DNA from: Oscillospiraceae bacterium
GTDB taxonomy: Bacteria; Bacillota; Clostridia; Oscillospirales; Ruminococcaceae
Assembly (NCBI GenBank): GCA_016303195.1
Contig: JAEDMD010000052.1
Span: 1-10,513, forward strand
DNA: 10,513 nt
Direction: 5' to 3'
Part shown: piece by piece, positions 1 through 7,052 of the stretch
How positions within the stretch are numbered: the stretch's first letter is position 1
Layout: each line of letters opens with the position of its first letter
Notes under the pieces: generated by a model
Databases searched by the model: none
What the model was told of the DNA's origin: nothing
What the model saw: only the letters and a program-made list of their open reading frames with translations
Program-made: the position numbers and the translations under genes

Positions 1-3
1 AAG

Positions 4-23
4 AACCCTTTTTCAAAAGGGTT
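4..23 (-). terminator. Probable rho-independent terminator of the fab/acc operon
   Basis: The sequence contains a perfect inverted repeat, AACCCTTTT and AAAAGGGTT, separated by two bases. It lies about 66 bp past the acpP stop codon, where the long minus-strand unit should end. Read on the minus strand, an A-rich stretch precedes it and TTCTT follows before the window ends, so the full U-tract cannot be seen. Read on the plus strand it is followed by TTTTCC, so it could also serve a convergent gene outside the window. Confidence 0.55.
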
Positions 24-89
24 TTCCTCAATATCACGTGTAAAAACTTCTGTAAAAGTATCACCCTTAAAGTCGGGGTTTTGTTTGGC

Positions 90-326
90 TTATTCAGCGT
101 CTGTGTTTTTTTCGATGTAGTTAGCGATATCGCCGACTGTCTTGATCTCCTCGACTGCCTCGTCAGGGATAGACAGATCGAACTCATCCTCGATAGTTGT
201 GATAAGATCAACAACGTCGAGAGAATCAGCACCGAGATCGTCCTGAATGTTGGAATCCATTGTTACCTCGTCAGCATCTACGCTGAGCTGTTCAGCAATA
301 ATGTCTTTCAGCTTTTCAAAAATCAT
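90..326 (-). CDS. acpP: Acyl carrier protein
   Basis: This is the small acidic carrier that holds growing acyl chains on a phosphopantetheine arm during fatty-acid synthesis in the cytoplasm. The 78-residue length is typical. The attachment motif DSL is clear, with the modified serine at residue 35 in the context [10 protein letters not shown]. The protein is rich in Asp and Glu, as expected for a four-helix ACP. A strong GGAGG (335-339) lies 8 bases before the ATG. It is the last gene of the minus-strand unit, 33 bp after accA. In streptococcal-type fab operons acpP normally sits between fabH and fabK, so its place here is displaced. The phosphopantetheinyl transferase (AcpS) that would activate it is not in the window. 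Confidence 0.97.
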   Translation of the reverse strand: MIFEKLKDIIAEQLSVDADEVTMDSNIQDDLGADSLDVVDLITTIEDEFDLSIPDEAVEEIKTVGDIANYIEKNTDAE

Positions 327-359
327 TTATTTATCCTCCATCATTTTAATTAAAATCGG

Positions 360-1166
360 TCATTCAGAGAACGCTCCGATTTTTCTAAACTTAGTATAAC
401 GTTCTTTCAGCAAAACGTCAATATCTTTTTGGCATTTTTCAGGAATTTTCTGTGACAAATATTCCTTGATATTTTCTGAAATTTTGTCTAAATCGTTATG
501 TGCCCCTCCGAGAGGTTCTTCGATTATAAATTCCGCAATGCCTAAATTCACCATATCTTCGGCTGTCAGCTTCATTATCTCGCTTGCTTCCTGCTCACGG
601 GATGCGTCCTTCCAGAGGATGCTTGCGAAGCCTCGTGGTGAGAGAACAGAGTACTCAGCGTTCTCCAGCATAGCAAGCTCGTCACATACACCAAGAGCGA
701 GCGCACCGCCGCTTCCGCCCTCACCGAGGACGATGGAAATTATAGGTGTACGGAGAGTCATGAATTCGGCGATATTTTTTGCTATCGCCTCGCCCTGACC
801 TCTTTCCTCTGCTGCTACGCCGCAGAAAGCGCCGGGAGTATCAATGAAGCATATAACAGGTCTGTGGAATTTCTCAGCCTGTCTCGCAAGCCTGAGAGCC
901 TTTCTGTAACCCTCAGGGTGCGGCATTGCAAAATTGCAGGCCTTGTTCTCATTGATATCTCTGCCCTTTACCTGAGCGATTATGGTGACGGGTCTGCCGT
1001 CAAGTCTGCCGATCCCGCCGAGAATAGCTTTATCATCTCCGCAGAGACGGTCGCCGTGCATCTCATAGAAATCCGTGAAGATAAGCGGCAGATAGTCCTT
1101 TATAGTCGGTCTGCCCTTTGTGTGGATAAGCTGTAAGCGTTCCCACGCAGTTTTTTTCTCATCCAT
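360..1166 (-). CDS. accA: Acetyl-CoA carboxylase carboxyltransferase subunit alpha
   Basis: With AccD this forms the carboxyltransferase that moves CO2 from carboxybiotin on AccB to acetyl-CoA, making malonyl-CoA. The 268-residue protein has the crotonase-like fold signatures of the family: DTPGA at about 109-113 and the glycine-rich oxyanion loop GEGGSGGA at about 148-155. PEGYRKALRLA near 84-94 is also typical. It is shorter than the roughly 319-residue E. coli protein, mostly at the N-terminus, as in other short Firmicute forms, so I do not read it as truncated. Its ATG lies only 2 bp after the accD stop. Its AGGAGG (1174-1179, 7 bases before the ATG) is inside the end of accD, which suggests translational coupling that would keep the two subunits balanced. 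Confidence 0.96.
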   Translation of the reverse strand: MDEKKTAWERLQLIHTKGRPTIKDYLPLIFTDFYEMHGDRLCGDDKAILGGIGRLDGRPVTIIAQVKGRDINENKACNFAMPHPEGYRKALRLARQAEKFHRPVICFIDTPGAFCGVAAEERGQGEAIAKNIAEFMTLRTPIISIVLGEGGSGGALALGVCDELAMLENAEYSVLSPRGFASILWKDASREQEASEIMKLTAEDMVNLGIAEFIIEEPLGGAHNDLDKISENIKEYLSQKIPEKCQKDIDVLLKERYTKFRKIGAFSE

Positions 1167-1168
1167 GT

Positions 1169-2020
1169 TCAGACCTCCTTTTCCTTTGGATAGAAGCCGT
1201 GAAGTTTCAGAAGATGTGAAAGAACGCTCCTCATCTTTCTGCGCTCCACTATCATATCAACAAAGCCCTTGTCGTGCATGAATTCCGCAAGCTGGAAATC
1301 TTCGGGAAGTCTCTGCTTGATAGTTCCCTCGATAACTCGTCTGCCTGCGAAACCGATAAGCACCTTCGGCTCTGCGATTATTATATCTCCCAGTGACGCA
1401 AAGCTGGCTGTAACGCCGCCTGTGGTAGGGTCTGTCATAACAGCGATATAAAGTCCGCCTGCCTCGCTGTGGAGCTTGACAGCGCCCGATGTCTTAGCCA
1501 TCTGCATAAGGGAGACTATTCCCTCCTGCATACGAGCGCCGCCTGATGCTGTGAACATCACAACAGGCATATTATTCTCAGTTGCATACTCAAAAGCTCT
1601 CGTTATCTTTTCGCCGACAACGCTTCCCATGCTTCCCATCATGAAACGTGAATCCATGACACCGATGACCACGGGTGAACCCTTGATAGTTGCAGTACCC
1701 GTTATAACAGCATCATTGATGCCTGTGGAGTTACGGAGTTCTGCCTGCTTTTCGGTATAATCGGGGAAGTTCAGCGGATTTGCGCTTATCATGGTCTTGT
1801 CGAACTCTCTGAAGCTGTCCTTATCGACAGTAATAGCGATACGCTCCTGAGATGAAAGTCTGCCGTGGTAATTACACTTGGGGCAAACTCTGTGAAGCTC
1901 CTCATATCTTGAAAGAGGGCTTGTCTGTGTGCATCTCGGACACTTGAACATAGGCGGTCTGTATTCTTCTTCGCCGCCTCTTGCACGTTTTTTTACAACG
2001 TCAAAAAAACCTTCAAACAA
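1169..2020 (-). CDS. accD: Acetyl-CoA carboxylase carboxyltransferase subunit beta (zinc-ribbon)
   Basis: This is the partner of AccA in the carboxyltransferase. The 283-residue protein starts with a four-cysteine zinc ribbon (Cys27, Cys30, Cys46, Cys49), as in bacterial AccD. The crotonase-fold motifs GSMGSVVGEKI (about 129-139) and SGGARMQEG (about 159-167) follow. The start is a TTG codon: an in-frame stop lies 9 bases upstream and the next methionine is residue 24, too late to keep the conserved N-terminus. The Shine-Dalgarno is weak (GGTGA about 6 bases upstream). With the poor start codon, this predicts modest initiation for the accD-accA pair. An 88-bp gap separates it from accC, the widest gap in the tight half of the operon, and it may hold an internal promoter. 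Confidence 0.95.
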   Translation of the reverse strand: MFEGFFDVVKKRARGGEEEYRPPMFKCPRCTQTSPLSRYEELHRVCPKCNYHGRLSSQERIAITVDKDSFREFDKTMISANPLNFPDYTEKQAELRNSTGINDAVITGTATIKGSPVVIGVMDSRFMMGSMGSVVGEKITRAFEYATENNMPVVMFTASGGARMQEGIVSLMQMAKTSGAVKLHSEAGGLYIAVMTDPTTGGVTASFASLGDIIIAEPKVLIGFAGRRVIEGTIKQRLPEDFQLAEFMHDKGFVDMIVERRKMRSVLSHLLKLHGFYPKEKEV

Positions 2021-2052
2021 TATTATTCACCGCTTTATTTATGATAGCCATC

Positions 2053-2080
2053 AGCCCTTAGCCGTTAGCCGTTAGCATTA
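2053..2080. repeat. Heptamer tandem repeat, AGCCGTT type
   Basis: Three consecutive 7-bp units are visible in the accC/accD gap: AGCCCTT, AGCCGTT and AGCCGTT, followed by a degenerate AGCATTA. It is non-coding. The 7-bp period matches the tandem repeats at 5850-5877 and 7143-7170, although the unit sequence differs. Confidence 0.7.
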
Positions 2081-2104
2081 TATAATTTATGCCGTTCCCT
2101 GCAA
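2077..2104 (-). promoter_or_regulatory. Possible internal promoter ahead of accD-accA-acpP
   Basis: On the minus strand a perfect TATAAT (plus 2077-2082) is preceded, after 16 bases, by TTGCAG (plus 2099-2104), a weak -35 match. It starts just past the accC stop codon. Predicted initiation would fall inside the AGCCGTT heptamer repeat. The -10 is good and the -35 poor, so this is only a candidate. Confidence 0.3.
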
Positions 2105-2109
2105 TATTT

Positions 2110-3465
2110 TTACTTCTTTGTCTTGTTTTCCATGTAACGGCCGAGGAAACCGATGTCGTAGTTTCCGTTTTTGAAGTCATTGTTTCTGATAAGATCAAGC
2201 TGGAAGTCGATATTTGTAGCAACTCCCTCAACGATGAATTCCGAAAGCGCCCATCTCATTTTGTTGATGGCATCCGCTCTGTCAGAACCGTGAGCAATGA
2301 GCTTGCTTATCATTGAGTCATAGTAAGGTGTGATGGTATATCCCTGATAAACTGCGCCGTCTATTCTTATTCCCGGGCCGCCCGGCATATAAAGTGCTGT
2401 GATAGTTCCGGGGGACGGACGGAAGTTATGATCGGGGTCTTCTGCATTGATACGGCACTCGATGGCATGACCTCTTATAGTGATATCGTCCTGTGTGACT
2501 TTCAGCGGAAGTCCTGCGGCGATCTCGATCTGTGCCTTTACTATGTCAAATCCTGTGACTTCCTCAGTGATGGGATGCTCGACCTGAATACGGGTATTCA
2601 TCTCCATGAAGTAGAAATCACGGTTCTCGTCAACGAGGAATTCGATAGTGCCTGCGTTGTAGTAACCGCACTGTTTAGCGGCTGTGATAGCGGCATTTCC
2701 CATCTTTGCACGAAGCTCAGGTGTGATTATCGGGCTCGGACATTCCTCAAGGACTTTCTGGTTTCTTCTCTGCATTGAGCAGTCACGCTCACAGAGGTGG
2801 ATATAATTTCCCTGCTTGTCAGCGATTATCTGTATCTCCACATGATGCGGATTGATGAGGAATTTCTCGATATATACAGTATCGTCGCCGAAGAAGTTCT
2901 TAGCCTCCTGCTGAGCGGCGATCATCTGTGCTTCAAGCTCTGCGGGAGAATCAACACGGCGGATACCACGGCCGCCGCCGCCTGCGCTTGCTTTTACAAG
3001 AACTGGATACCCTGCCTTTGAAGCTATCATCATAGCCTCCTCAACGGAGCTTACAGCGCCGTCAGATCCGGGGATAACAGGCACTCCTGCGGCTTTCATA
3101 GTTTCCTTTGCCGCCGCCTTGTCGCCGAGCATTTCTATCGAATGATAGGACGGGCCGATAAATATAAGACCGTGCTGTTCGCATAATCTTGCGAACTCGG
3201 CATTTTCCGAAAGGAAGCCGAATCCGGGATGGATAGCGTCACAGCCTGTATTTATAGCCGCCTGTATAATAGCGTTCATATTGAGATAGCTGTCCTTGGT
3301 AGCAGGAGGGCCTATACATACAGCCTCGTCAGCTATCTGGGCATGGAGCGAAGATCTGTCAGCGGTGGAATATACCGCAACGCTCCTTATGCCTATCTCA
3401 CGGCACGCTCTTATGATACGCACCGCTATCTCGCCTCTGTTGGCGATAAGTATACTCTTGAACAT
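2110..3465 (-). CDS. accC: Acetyl-CoA carboxylase biotin carboxylase subunit
   Basis: This ATP-grasp enzyme carboxylates the biotin carried by AccB, using ATP and bicarbonate. The 451-residue length is standard. The N-terminal domain begins MFKSILIANRGEIAVRI. The ATP-binding glycine loop GGGGRGIRR is at about 162-170. The active-site segment MEMNTRIQVEHP at 287-298 contains Glu288, Asn290 and Arg292, and Arg338 is also present; these are positions that E. coli AccC uses for metal/ATP and bicarbonate/biotin. AAGGAG (3477-3482) lies 11 bases before the ATG, slightly far. It follows fabZ by 29 bp. No sign of damage or fusion is seen: the BCCP domain is on a separate gene, accB, as in the multi-subunit bacterial enzyme. 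Confidence 0.97.
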   Translation of the reverse strand: MFKSILIANRGEIAVRIIRACREIGIRSVAVYSTADRSSLHAQIADEAVCIGPPATKDSYLNMNAIIQAAINTGCDAIHPGFGFLSENAEFARLCEQHGLIFIGPSYHSIEMLGDKAAAKETMKAAGVPVIPGSDGAVSSVEEAMMIASKAGYPVLVKASAGGGGRGIRRVDSPAELEAQMIAAQQEAKNFFGDDTVYIEKFLINPHHVEIQIIADKQGNYIHLCERDCSMQRRNQKVLEECPSPIITPELRAKMGNAAITAAKQCGYYNAGTIEFLVDENRDFYFMEMNTRIQVEHPITEEVTGFDIVKAQIEIAAGLPLKVTQDDITIRGHAIECRINAEDPDHNFRPSPGTITALYMPGGPGIRIDGAVYQGYTITPYYDSMISKLIAHGSDRADAINKMRWALSEFIVEGVATNIDFQLDLIRNNDFKNGNYDIGFLGRYMENKTKK

Positions 3466-3494
3466 TTATGTTAAATCTCCTTCTGAGCAGCCGA

Positions 3495-3944
3495 TCATTT
3501 TTTGTCAGCGTCGGCAACTATAAATGTTATCTCGCATGATACAGCCTTTTCGCCGTCAACAGTCGCAAGGCATTTTCCTGTTCCCACAGGGCCTCTTGTG
3601 CGGATTATCTCAACTTCGAGGTCGAGAACATCTCCCGGAACTACCTGTCTGCGGAACTTAGCCTTGTCGATACCGCCGAAAAGACCTATCTTGCCCTTGA
3701 ATTCAGGCTTTGAGAGAAGGCACACCGCACCTGCCTGAGCCATCATTTCTATCATGAGGACACCGGGAGTAACGGGATATCCGGGGAAGTGACCCTTGAA
3801 CCAGAAGTCCTCCTCCTTGATATATTTTCTTGCGTGAACCTTTACGCCGACTTCCATATCGACGATCTCATCTATAAGCAGGAAAGGATCACGGTGAGGT
3901 ATCACCTGCTTGATCTGTTCCTGATCCATAAGTATATCAGCCAT
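3495..3944 (-). CDS. fabZ: 3-hydroxyacyl-ACP dehydratase FabZ
   Basis: This hot-dog-fold enzyme removes water from 3-hydroxyacyl-ACP to give trans-2-enoyl-ACP. From the ATG at 3944 it is 149 residues, normal for the family. The N-terminal IPHRDPFLLID and the catalytic segment GHFPGYPVTPGVLMIEMMAQ (about 51-70) are clear, with His52 and Glu66 matching the E. coli FabZ His54/Glu68 pair in spacing. An upstream in-frame TTG at 3962 would add six residues. I prefer the ATG because it gives a family-typical N-terminus, although neither start has a strong ribosome binding site (GAGAG lies just upstream of the ATG). It is between accB and accC, the same place as in streptococcal fab operons. No FabN/FabM-type isomerase is nearby, so the route to unsaturated chains is not explained here. 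Confidence 0.94.
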   Translation of the reverse strand: MADILMDQEQIKQVIPHRDPFLLIDEIVDMEVGVKVHARKYIKEEDFWFKGHFPGYPVTPGVLMIEMMAQAGAVCLLSKPEFKGKIGLFGGIDKAKFRRQVVPGDVLDLEVEIIRTRGPVGTGKCLATVDGEKAVSCEITFIVADADKK

Positions 3945-3982
3945 AATCTTTCTCTCTTTCAATTTGATCCAGCAGTTACTGC

Positions 3983-4462
3983 TTACTTTATGACCATGAC
4001 AGGCTGATCGTATTCAACGGTCTGACCGTCGGAAACGAGGATATTTTCAACAACTCCGTCATATTCGGACTGTACCTCGTTCATCAGCTTCATGGACTCG
4101 ATTATCATGATAACATCGCCCTTCTTGACGGTATCGCCGATCTTTACGAAAGGCGGCTTGTCAGGTGAAGGAGCGGCATAGAAAGTGCCGACGATAGGTG
4201 ATTTCACGATATTTCCGTTTACCTCGGCAGCCTCGCTCTTTTCGGTAGCGGAAAGAGCGTCCTCAGGTGCAGGCATATTCTGCACAGGTGCGCCCATGAA
4301 AGGCACAGGCATTGCAGGCGGAGGCGGAACCGGTCTTTTTCCCTTTATAGTGATAGTTCTCTCGCCGTCCGCAATGGTAAGCTCAGAGAGTTCCTTTTTA
4401 TTGATTATGTCAGCGAGCTTTTCGATGGTCTCGATATCGACCATATCCAGAATCTGGCTCAT
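3983..4462 (-). CDS. accB: Biotin carboxyl carrier protein of acetyl-CoA carboxylase
   Basis: This protein carries biotin between the AccC and AccA/AccD active sites. The 159-residue protein has three parts. An N-terminal segment (about 1-40) ends in a short strand-rich stretch, ERTITIKGKRP. A flexible Pro/Ala/Met-rich linker runs from about 43 to 85 and includes a run of four prolines. The C-terminal biotinyl domain (about 86-159) carries the biotinylation motif ESMKLMNEV with Lys125. The start is supported by AAGGAGG 7 bases before the ATG. The gene begins 15 bp after fabF. Biotin ligase, needed to attach biotin, is not in the window. Confidence 0.96.
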   Translation of the reverse strand: MSQILDMVDIETIEKLADIINKKELSELTIADGERTITIKGKRPVPPPPAMPVPFMGAPVQNMPAPEDALSATEKSEAAEVNGNIVKSPIVGTFYAAPSPDKPPFVKIGDTVKKGDVIMIIESMKLMNEVQSEYDGVVENILVSDGQTVEYDQPVMVIK

Positions 4463-4477
4463 TGTGTGTCCTCCTTA

Positions 4478-5731
4478 TTATTCTGCTTTCTTGAAGCAGA
4501 GAGTTGCATTGTGTCCGCCGAAGCCGAGGGAATTTGACAGAGCCGCACGGACTTCCTGTTCATAATTCTTGTTCGGGCAGTAATCAAGGTCACATTCCTC
4601 AGCAGGATTCTCCAGACCGACAGTGGCATGGATGAAACCTTCCTGAATGGACTTTGCACATACAACAGCTTCAACAGCACCTGCCGCACCGAGAAGGTGA
4701 CCTATCATAGACTTGGTGGAGCTGATCTTCACATCATGAGCCTTGTCACCGAAAGCGAGCTTGATAGCGGCAGTTTCATATTTATCGTTAAGGCCTGTGG
4801 AAGTGCCGTGAGCGTTGATATAATCCACATCAGCAGGAGTAAGGCCTGCTTCTTCCATAGCCAGTGTCATACCCATACCTGCTGCCTCACCGCTTGGCAT
4901 AGGAGAAGTCATGTGATAGCCGTCACAGGTAGCGCCGTAGCCTGCAAGCTCAGCGTATATCTTAGCGCCTCTTGCCTTAGCGTGTTCATATTCTTCCAGA
5001 ACCAGAACAGCCGCACCCTCACCAAGTACGAAGCCGCTTCTGTCCTTGTCGAAGGGGATGGAAGCCTTTTTCGGGTCGGTAGCCTTTGTAAGAGCCTTCA
5101 TGTTAGAGAATCCGCCGAAAGTGAATTCCTCATGAGTGCTTTCTGTACCGCCTGCAAGAGCGACATCAAGATAGCCGTCCTTGATCTTGCGGAAAGCCTC
5201 ACCGATGGAGTGAGTACCCGATGCACAGGCTGTGGTAACGTCGAAATTAGCGCCACGGAAACCTGTTTTCATGGAAACTGTACCTGCTGCCATGTTTGAG
5301 ATCATCATAGGAACATAGAAAGCAGAAACACGGCTCGGACCTTTTTCGAGGTACTTGGAATGCTCGTTGATGGTGAGATCAATGCCGCCGATTCCCGAAC
5401 CGATGATAACGCCTGCCCTGTAAGGGTCGATGTCGGAGAAGTCCGAACCTGCATCCTCAAGAGCCTCATGAGCGCAAACAACTGCATACTTTGTGAATCT
5501 GTCCATGCGCTTTGCTTCCTTTTTGTCAAAGCATCCCTTTACGTCATAATAAGCTGTCTCATCGAAATCACGGACGATACCGCCGAGGGTAACGCCTGTT
5601 CTTTCTGTGTCGTACATATCTATTTCAGTGATTCCTATTTTATTTGCCTTGATACCGTCCCAGAACTTTTCAACTCCCGTACCGAGAGGAGTAACAGCTC
5701 CGAGACCTGTGATAACTACTCTTCTGCTCAT
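4478..5731 (-). CDS. fabF: 3-oxoacyl-ACP synthase II (chain elongation)
   Basis: This thiolase-fold condensing enzyme elongates acyl-ACP with malonyl-ACP. The start is placed at the ATG at 5731 (417 residues, MSRRVVITGLG) because AAAGGA (5738-5743) lies 6 bases upstream. A longer in-frame TTG start at 5746 would put that ribosome binding site inside the gene. The catalytic set is complete: Cys169 in TTACASG, His308 in NAHGTSTGLND, Lys340 and His345 in the KSMIGHLLGAAG segment. The glycine-rich C-terminal SLGFGGHNAT is present. The protein is full length, with no decarboxylase-like (cysteine-less) change. It lies 15 bp ahead of accB and 147 bp after fabG, across a structured repeat element. 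Confidence 0.96.
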   Translation of the reverse strand: MSRRVVITGLGAVTPLGTGVEKFWDGIKANKIGITEIDMYDTERTGVTLGGIVRDFDETAYYDVKGCFDKKEAKRMDRFTKYAVVCAHEALEDAGSDFSDIDPYRAGVIIGSGIGGIDLTINEHSKYLEKGPSRVSAFYVPMMISNMAAGTVSMKTGFRGANFDVTTACASGTHSIGEAFRKIKDGYLDVALAGGTESTHEEFTFGGFSNMKALTKATDPKKASIPFDKDRSGFVLGEGAAVLVLEEYEHAKARGAKIYAELAGYGATCDGYHMTSPMPSGEAAGMGMTLAMEEAGLTPADVDYINAHGTSTGLNDKYETAAIKLAFGDKAHDVKISSTKSMIGHLLGAAGAVEAVVCAKSIQEGFIHATVGLENPAEECDLDYCPNKNYEQEVRAALSNSLGFGGHNATLCFKKAE

Positions 5732-5746
5732 ACTAAATCCTTTCAA

Positions 5747-5878
5747 TTCAATTCGTAATGCGTAATTATTGGCGTTCGCATTAACTCACGGATTCAGAAA
5801 ATTATAAATTAAATAATTTTTAAATCCGTCCCCGACAGGGGACACCGCAATTACGAATTACGCATTATGCATTATGCA
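5747..5878. repeat. MITE-like, highly foldable element between fabG and fabF
   Basis: Most of the 147-bp gap is structured. The outer arms are an inverted pair, TAATGCGTAATT (5756-5767) and AATTACGCATTA (5856-5867), 12 bp and perfect. Between them is a 40-bp imperfect palindrome at 5789-5828 (16 of 20 Watson-Crick pairs plus one G-T). It abuts a perfect GC hairpin, GTCCCC-GACA-GGGGAC, at 5828-5843. The right arm continues as 7-bp tandem units up to the fabG stop codon. As minus-strand RNA it could form a three-way junction between the two cistrons. I see no transposase and cannot tell whether it moves. The GC hairpin is followed on the minus strand by AT-rich sequence but not by a clean U-tract, so partial termination is possible but unproven. 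Confidence 0.6.
5850..5877. repeat. Heptamer tandem repeat, ATTACGC/ATTATGC type
   Basis: Four 7-bp units follow one another: ATTACGA, ATTACGC, ATTATGC and ATTATGC. A fifth partial unit, ATTACA, runs into the fabG stop codon and its last sense codon. Two further units lie in inverted orientation near 5752-5767, in the other arm of the same element. These units resemble the heptanucleotide short tandemly repeated sequences (STRR) known from filamentous cyanobacteria. Confidence 0.7.
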
Positions 5879-6619
5879 TTACATTGACAGTCCGCCTGAT
5901 ATTTCGATGACCTGACCTGTAACATAGGAAGCGTCATCGGAAACGAGGAATGATACGACTGAAGCTATTTCCTCAGGCTCGCCGTATCTTTTAAGTGCGA
6001 CTGCATCTATCATTTTAGCCTTCAGCTCGTCCGAAAGCACATCTGTCATTGGTGTATGGATAAGACCGGGAGCAACGGCATTGCAGGTGATATTGCGTGA
6101 GCCGAACTCCTTGGCTGTTGTTTTCGTCATGCCGATGATAGCGGCTTTGGTAGCGGAATAGTTCATCTGTCCCGGATTTCCGTAGAGACCTGCAACAGAA
6201 GAAACATTGACGATACGTCCGTGTCTCTGCTTCATCATAACAGCACAGACGTGCTTGGTCATATTGTAAACGCTTTTCTGATTTACAGCAATAACAACGT
6301 CATAATCCTCCTCACTCATTCTTGCAAGGAGCTTGTCCTTAGTGATGCCTGCATTGTTAACGAGAGCGTCGATAGTTCCGAAATCAGCCTTGACCTGCTT
6401 TACCATAGCCTCGCACTGATCGAATTTTGAAACATCAGCGGCATAGCACTCAACCTTTACACCGAGCGCACGGCACTCCTCTGCAACTGCGAGAGCCTTT
6501 TCCTTATCGCCGTCACTGGGATAGTGATTGAGAGCGATATCGAAGCCGCCCTTAGCAAGTCTTTTAGCGATACAAGCACCGATACCCTGTGAAGCACCTG
6601 TGATGATAGCTGTTGCCAT
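5879..6619 (-). CDS. fabG: 3-oxoacyl-ACP reductase
   Basis: This NADPH-dependent short-chain dehydrogenase reduces 3-oxoacyl-ACP to 3-hydroxyacyl-ACP. The 246-residue protein shows the Rossmann cofactor loop TGASQGIG at 7-14, NNAG at 88-91, and the full catalytic set Asn113, Ser141, Tyr154 and Lys158 (YSATK). The Ser-to-Tyr spacing of 13 equals that of E. coli FabG. The C-terminal ASYVTGQVIEISGG is typical of FabG. Short-chain dehydrogenases are diverse, but this sequence together with the fab context makes the assignment safe. GGAGG (6628-6632) lies 8 bases before the ATG. A good promoter lies about 100 bp upstream, so fabG probably starts its own transcript reading through fabF and the acc genes. 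Confidence 0.96.
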   Translation of the reverse strand: MATAIITGASQGIGACIAKRLAKGGFDIALNHYPSDGDKEKALAVAEECRALGVKVECYAADVSKFDQCEAMVKQVKADFGTIDALVNNAGITKDKLLARMSEEDYDVVIAVNQKSVYNMTKHVCAVMMKQRHGRIVNVSSVAGLYGNPGQMNYSATKAAIIGMTKTTAKEFGSRNITCNAVAPGLIHTPMTDVLSDELKAKMIDAVALKRYGEPEEIASVVSFLVSDDASYVTGQVIEISGGLSM

Positions 6620-6695
6620 ATTTGTTACCTCCGTATTCAGAAAAATTTTCAGCGTAAGCGGCGATGCCTACTGTACGTCCTGTATATATAAAGAC

Positions 6696-6710
6696 TGTTT
6701 TTACAAAACA
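6696..6710. promoter_or_regulatory. Possible operator in the fabG leader
   Basis: TGTTTT-TAC-AAAACA is a perfect 6-bp inverted repeat around a 3-base centre. It falls just downstream of the predicted start of the fabG transcript, a position where a repressor could block transcription. It matches neither the FapR nor the FabT consensus as I recall them. It could also be chance in AT-rich DNA. Confidence 0.3.
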
Positions 6711-6718
6711 CTGATATT

Positions 6719-6747
6719 ATTGTAACACACATCAGCCGAAATGTAAA
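6719..6747 (-). promoter_or_regulatory. Predicted sigma-70-type promoter of fabG
   Basis: On the minus strand TTTACA (plus 6742-6747, 5 of 6 matches to TTGACA) is separated by exactly 17 bases from TACAAT (plus 6719-6724, 5 of 6 matches to TATAAT). Transcription would begin near 6712, giving a leader of about 92 nt before fabG. A perfect repeat, TTACA-AA-TGTAA (6772-6783), lies upstream of the -35. This is one of the two best promoter matches in the window. Confidence 0.6.
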
Positions 6748-6796
6748 CAGGCAATTTGTCATTTTATGCCATTACAAATGTAACATCATTTTGCAG

Positions 6797-6815
6797 GGGC
6801 GGATGATATCCGCCC
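6797..6815. repeat. GC-rich palindrome, copy A
   Basis: GGGCGGAT-GAT-ATCCGCCC is a perfect 8-bp stem with a 3-base loop, 9 bp past the stop codon of the small DUF4177-like gene. It is preceded by CAGG and followed by CG. No U-tract follows on either strand, so it is not a standard terminator. It belongs to the palindrome family also seen at 7053, 7115, 8132, 8175 and 9274. Confidence 0.75.
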
Positions 6816-6824
6816 GTTTGCGTC

Positions 6825-7031
6825 TTATTCTTCAACGTCCTTTTCAAAAACAAGGTCGATATATGTTGCGCCGCCATAGCCATTGATGCCGACAGGAATA
6901 TGGTCAACATATTTCCAGCCCTTTTCAGCCATACTGTCTATGACCTCTCTGTGGGAGAGTTTGCCTTTTTCCTTGCTTGTGCGGTATTCTCCCCAACTGT
7001 TCTTTAAGGATATGTATTTATACTGTTTCAT
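6825..7031 (-). CDS. Small DUF4177-like protein of unknown function
   Basis: This is a 68-residue soluble protein starting MKQYKYISLKNSWGEY. It has no signal peptide, no membrane segment and no cysteine. The layout (an N-terminal strand, then SHREVIDSMAEKGWKYVDHIPVG, then a C-terminal strand IDLVFEKD) resembles the DUF4177 family, in which a helix ending in a GW motif packs on a small sheet. This resemblance is from memory. An AGGTGG element lies just upstream; a GTG at 7037 would add two residues, but the ATG gives the more typical start. It interrupts the fab operon between fabK and fabG, where fabD often sits, and is bracketed by palindrome copies A and B. Nothing ties it to lipid synthesis except position. 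The protein is short but looks real: codon-consistent, with a plausible binding site and a family-like pattern. Confidence 0.7.
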   Translation of the reverse strand: MKQYKYISLKNSWGEYRTSKEKGKLSHREVIDSMAEKGWKYVDHIPVGINGYGGATYIDLVFEKDVEE

Positions 7032-7052
7032 TTCCACCTATATCATTCTTCA

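Noticed and set aside
3971..3983. AGCAGT-T-ACTGCT inverted repeat at the accB/fabZ junction
   Set aside because: The arms are 6 bp with a one-base centre, there is no U-tract, and it partly overlaps the accB stop codon; probably chance.
4628..5299. A 223-codon plus-strand open frame within fabF
   Set aside because: It lies wholly antisense to a certain gene and is Cys/Ser-rich with no family resemblance; it is a codon-bias shadow.
5732..5746. N-terminal extension of fabF from a TTG codon
   Set aside because: It would bury the AAAGGA ribosome binding site, which is correctly spaced for the ATG at 5731 and gives the usual MSRRVVITG start.
6797..6815. Palindrome copy A as the terminator of the small DUF4177-like gene
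   Set aside because: The stem is strong and well placed, but no run of U follows on either strand. The same palindrome occurs at other positions not related to gene ends, so a repeat is the better call.
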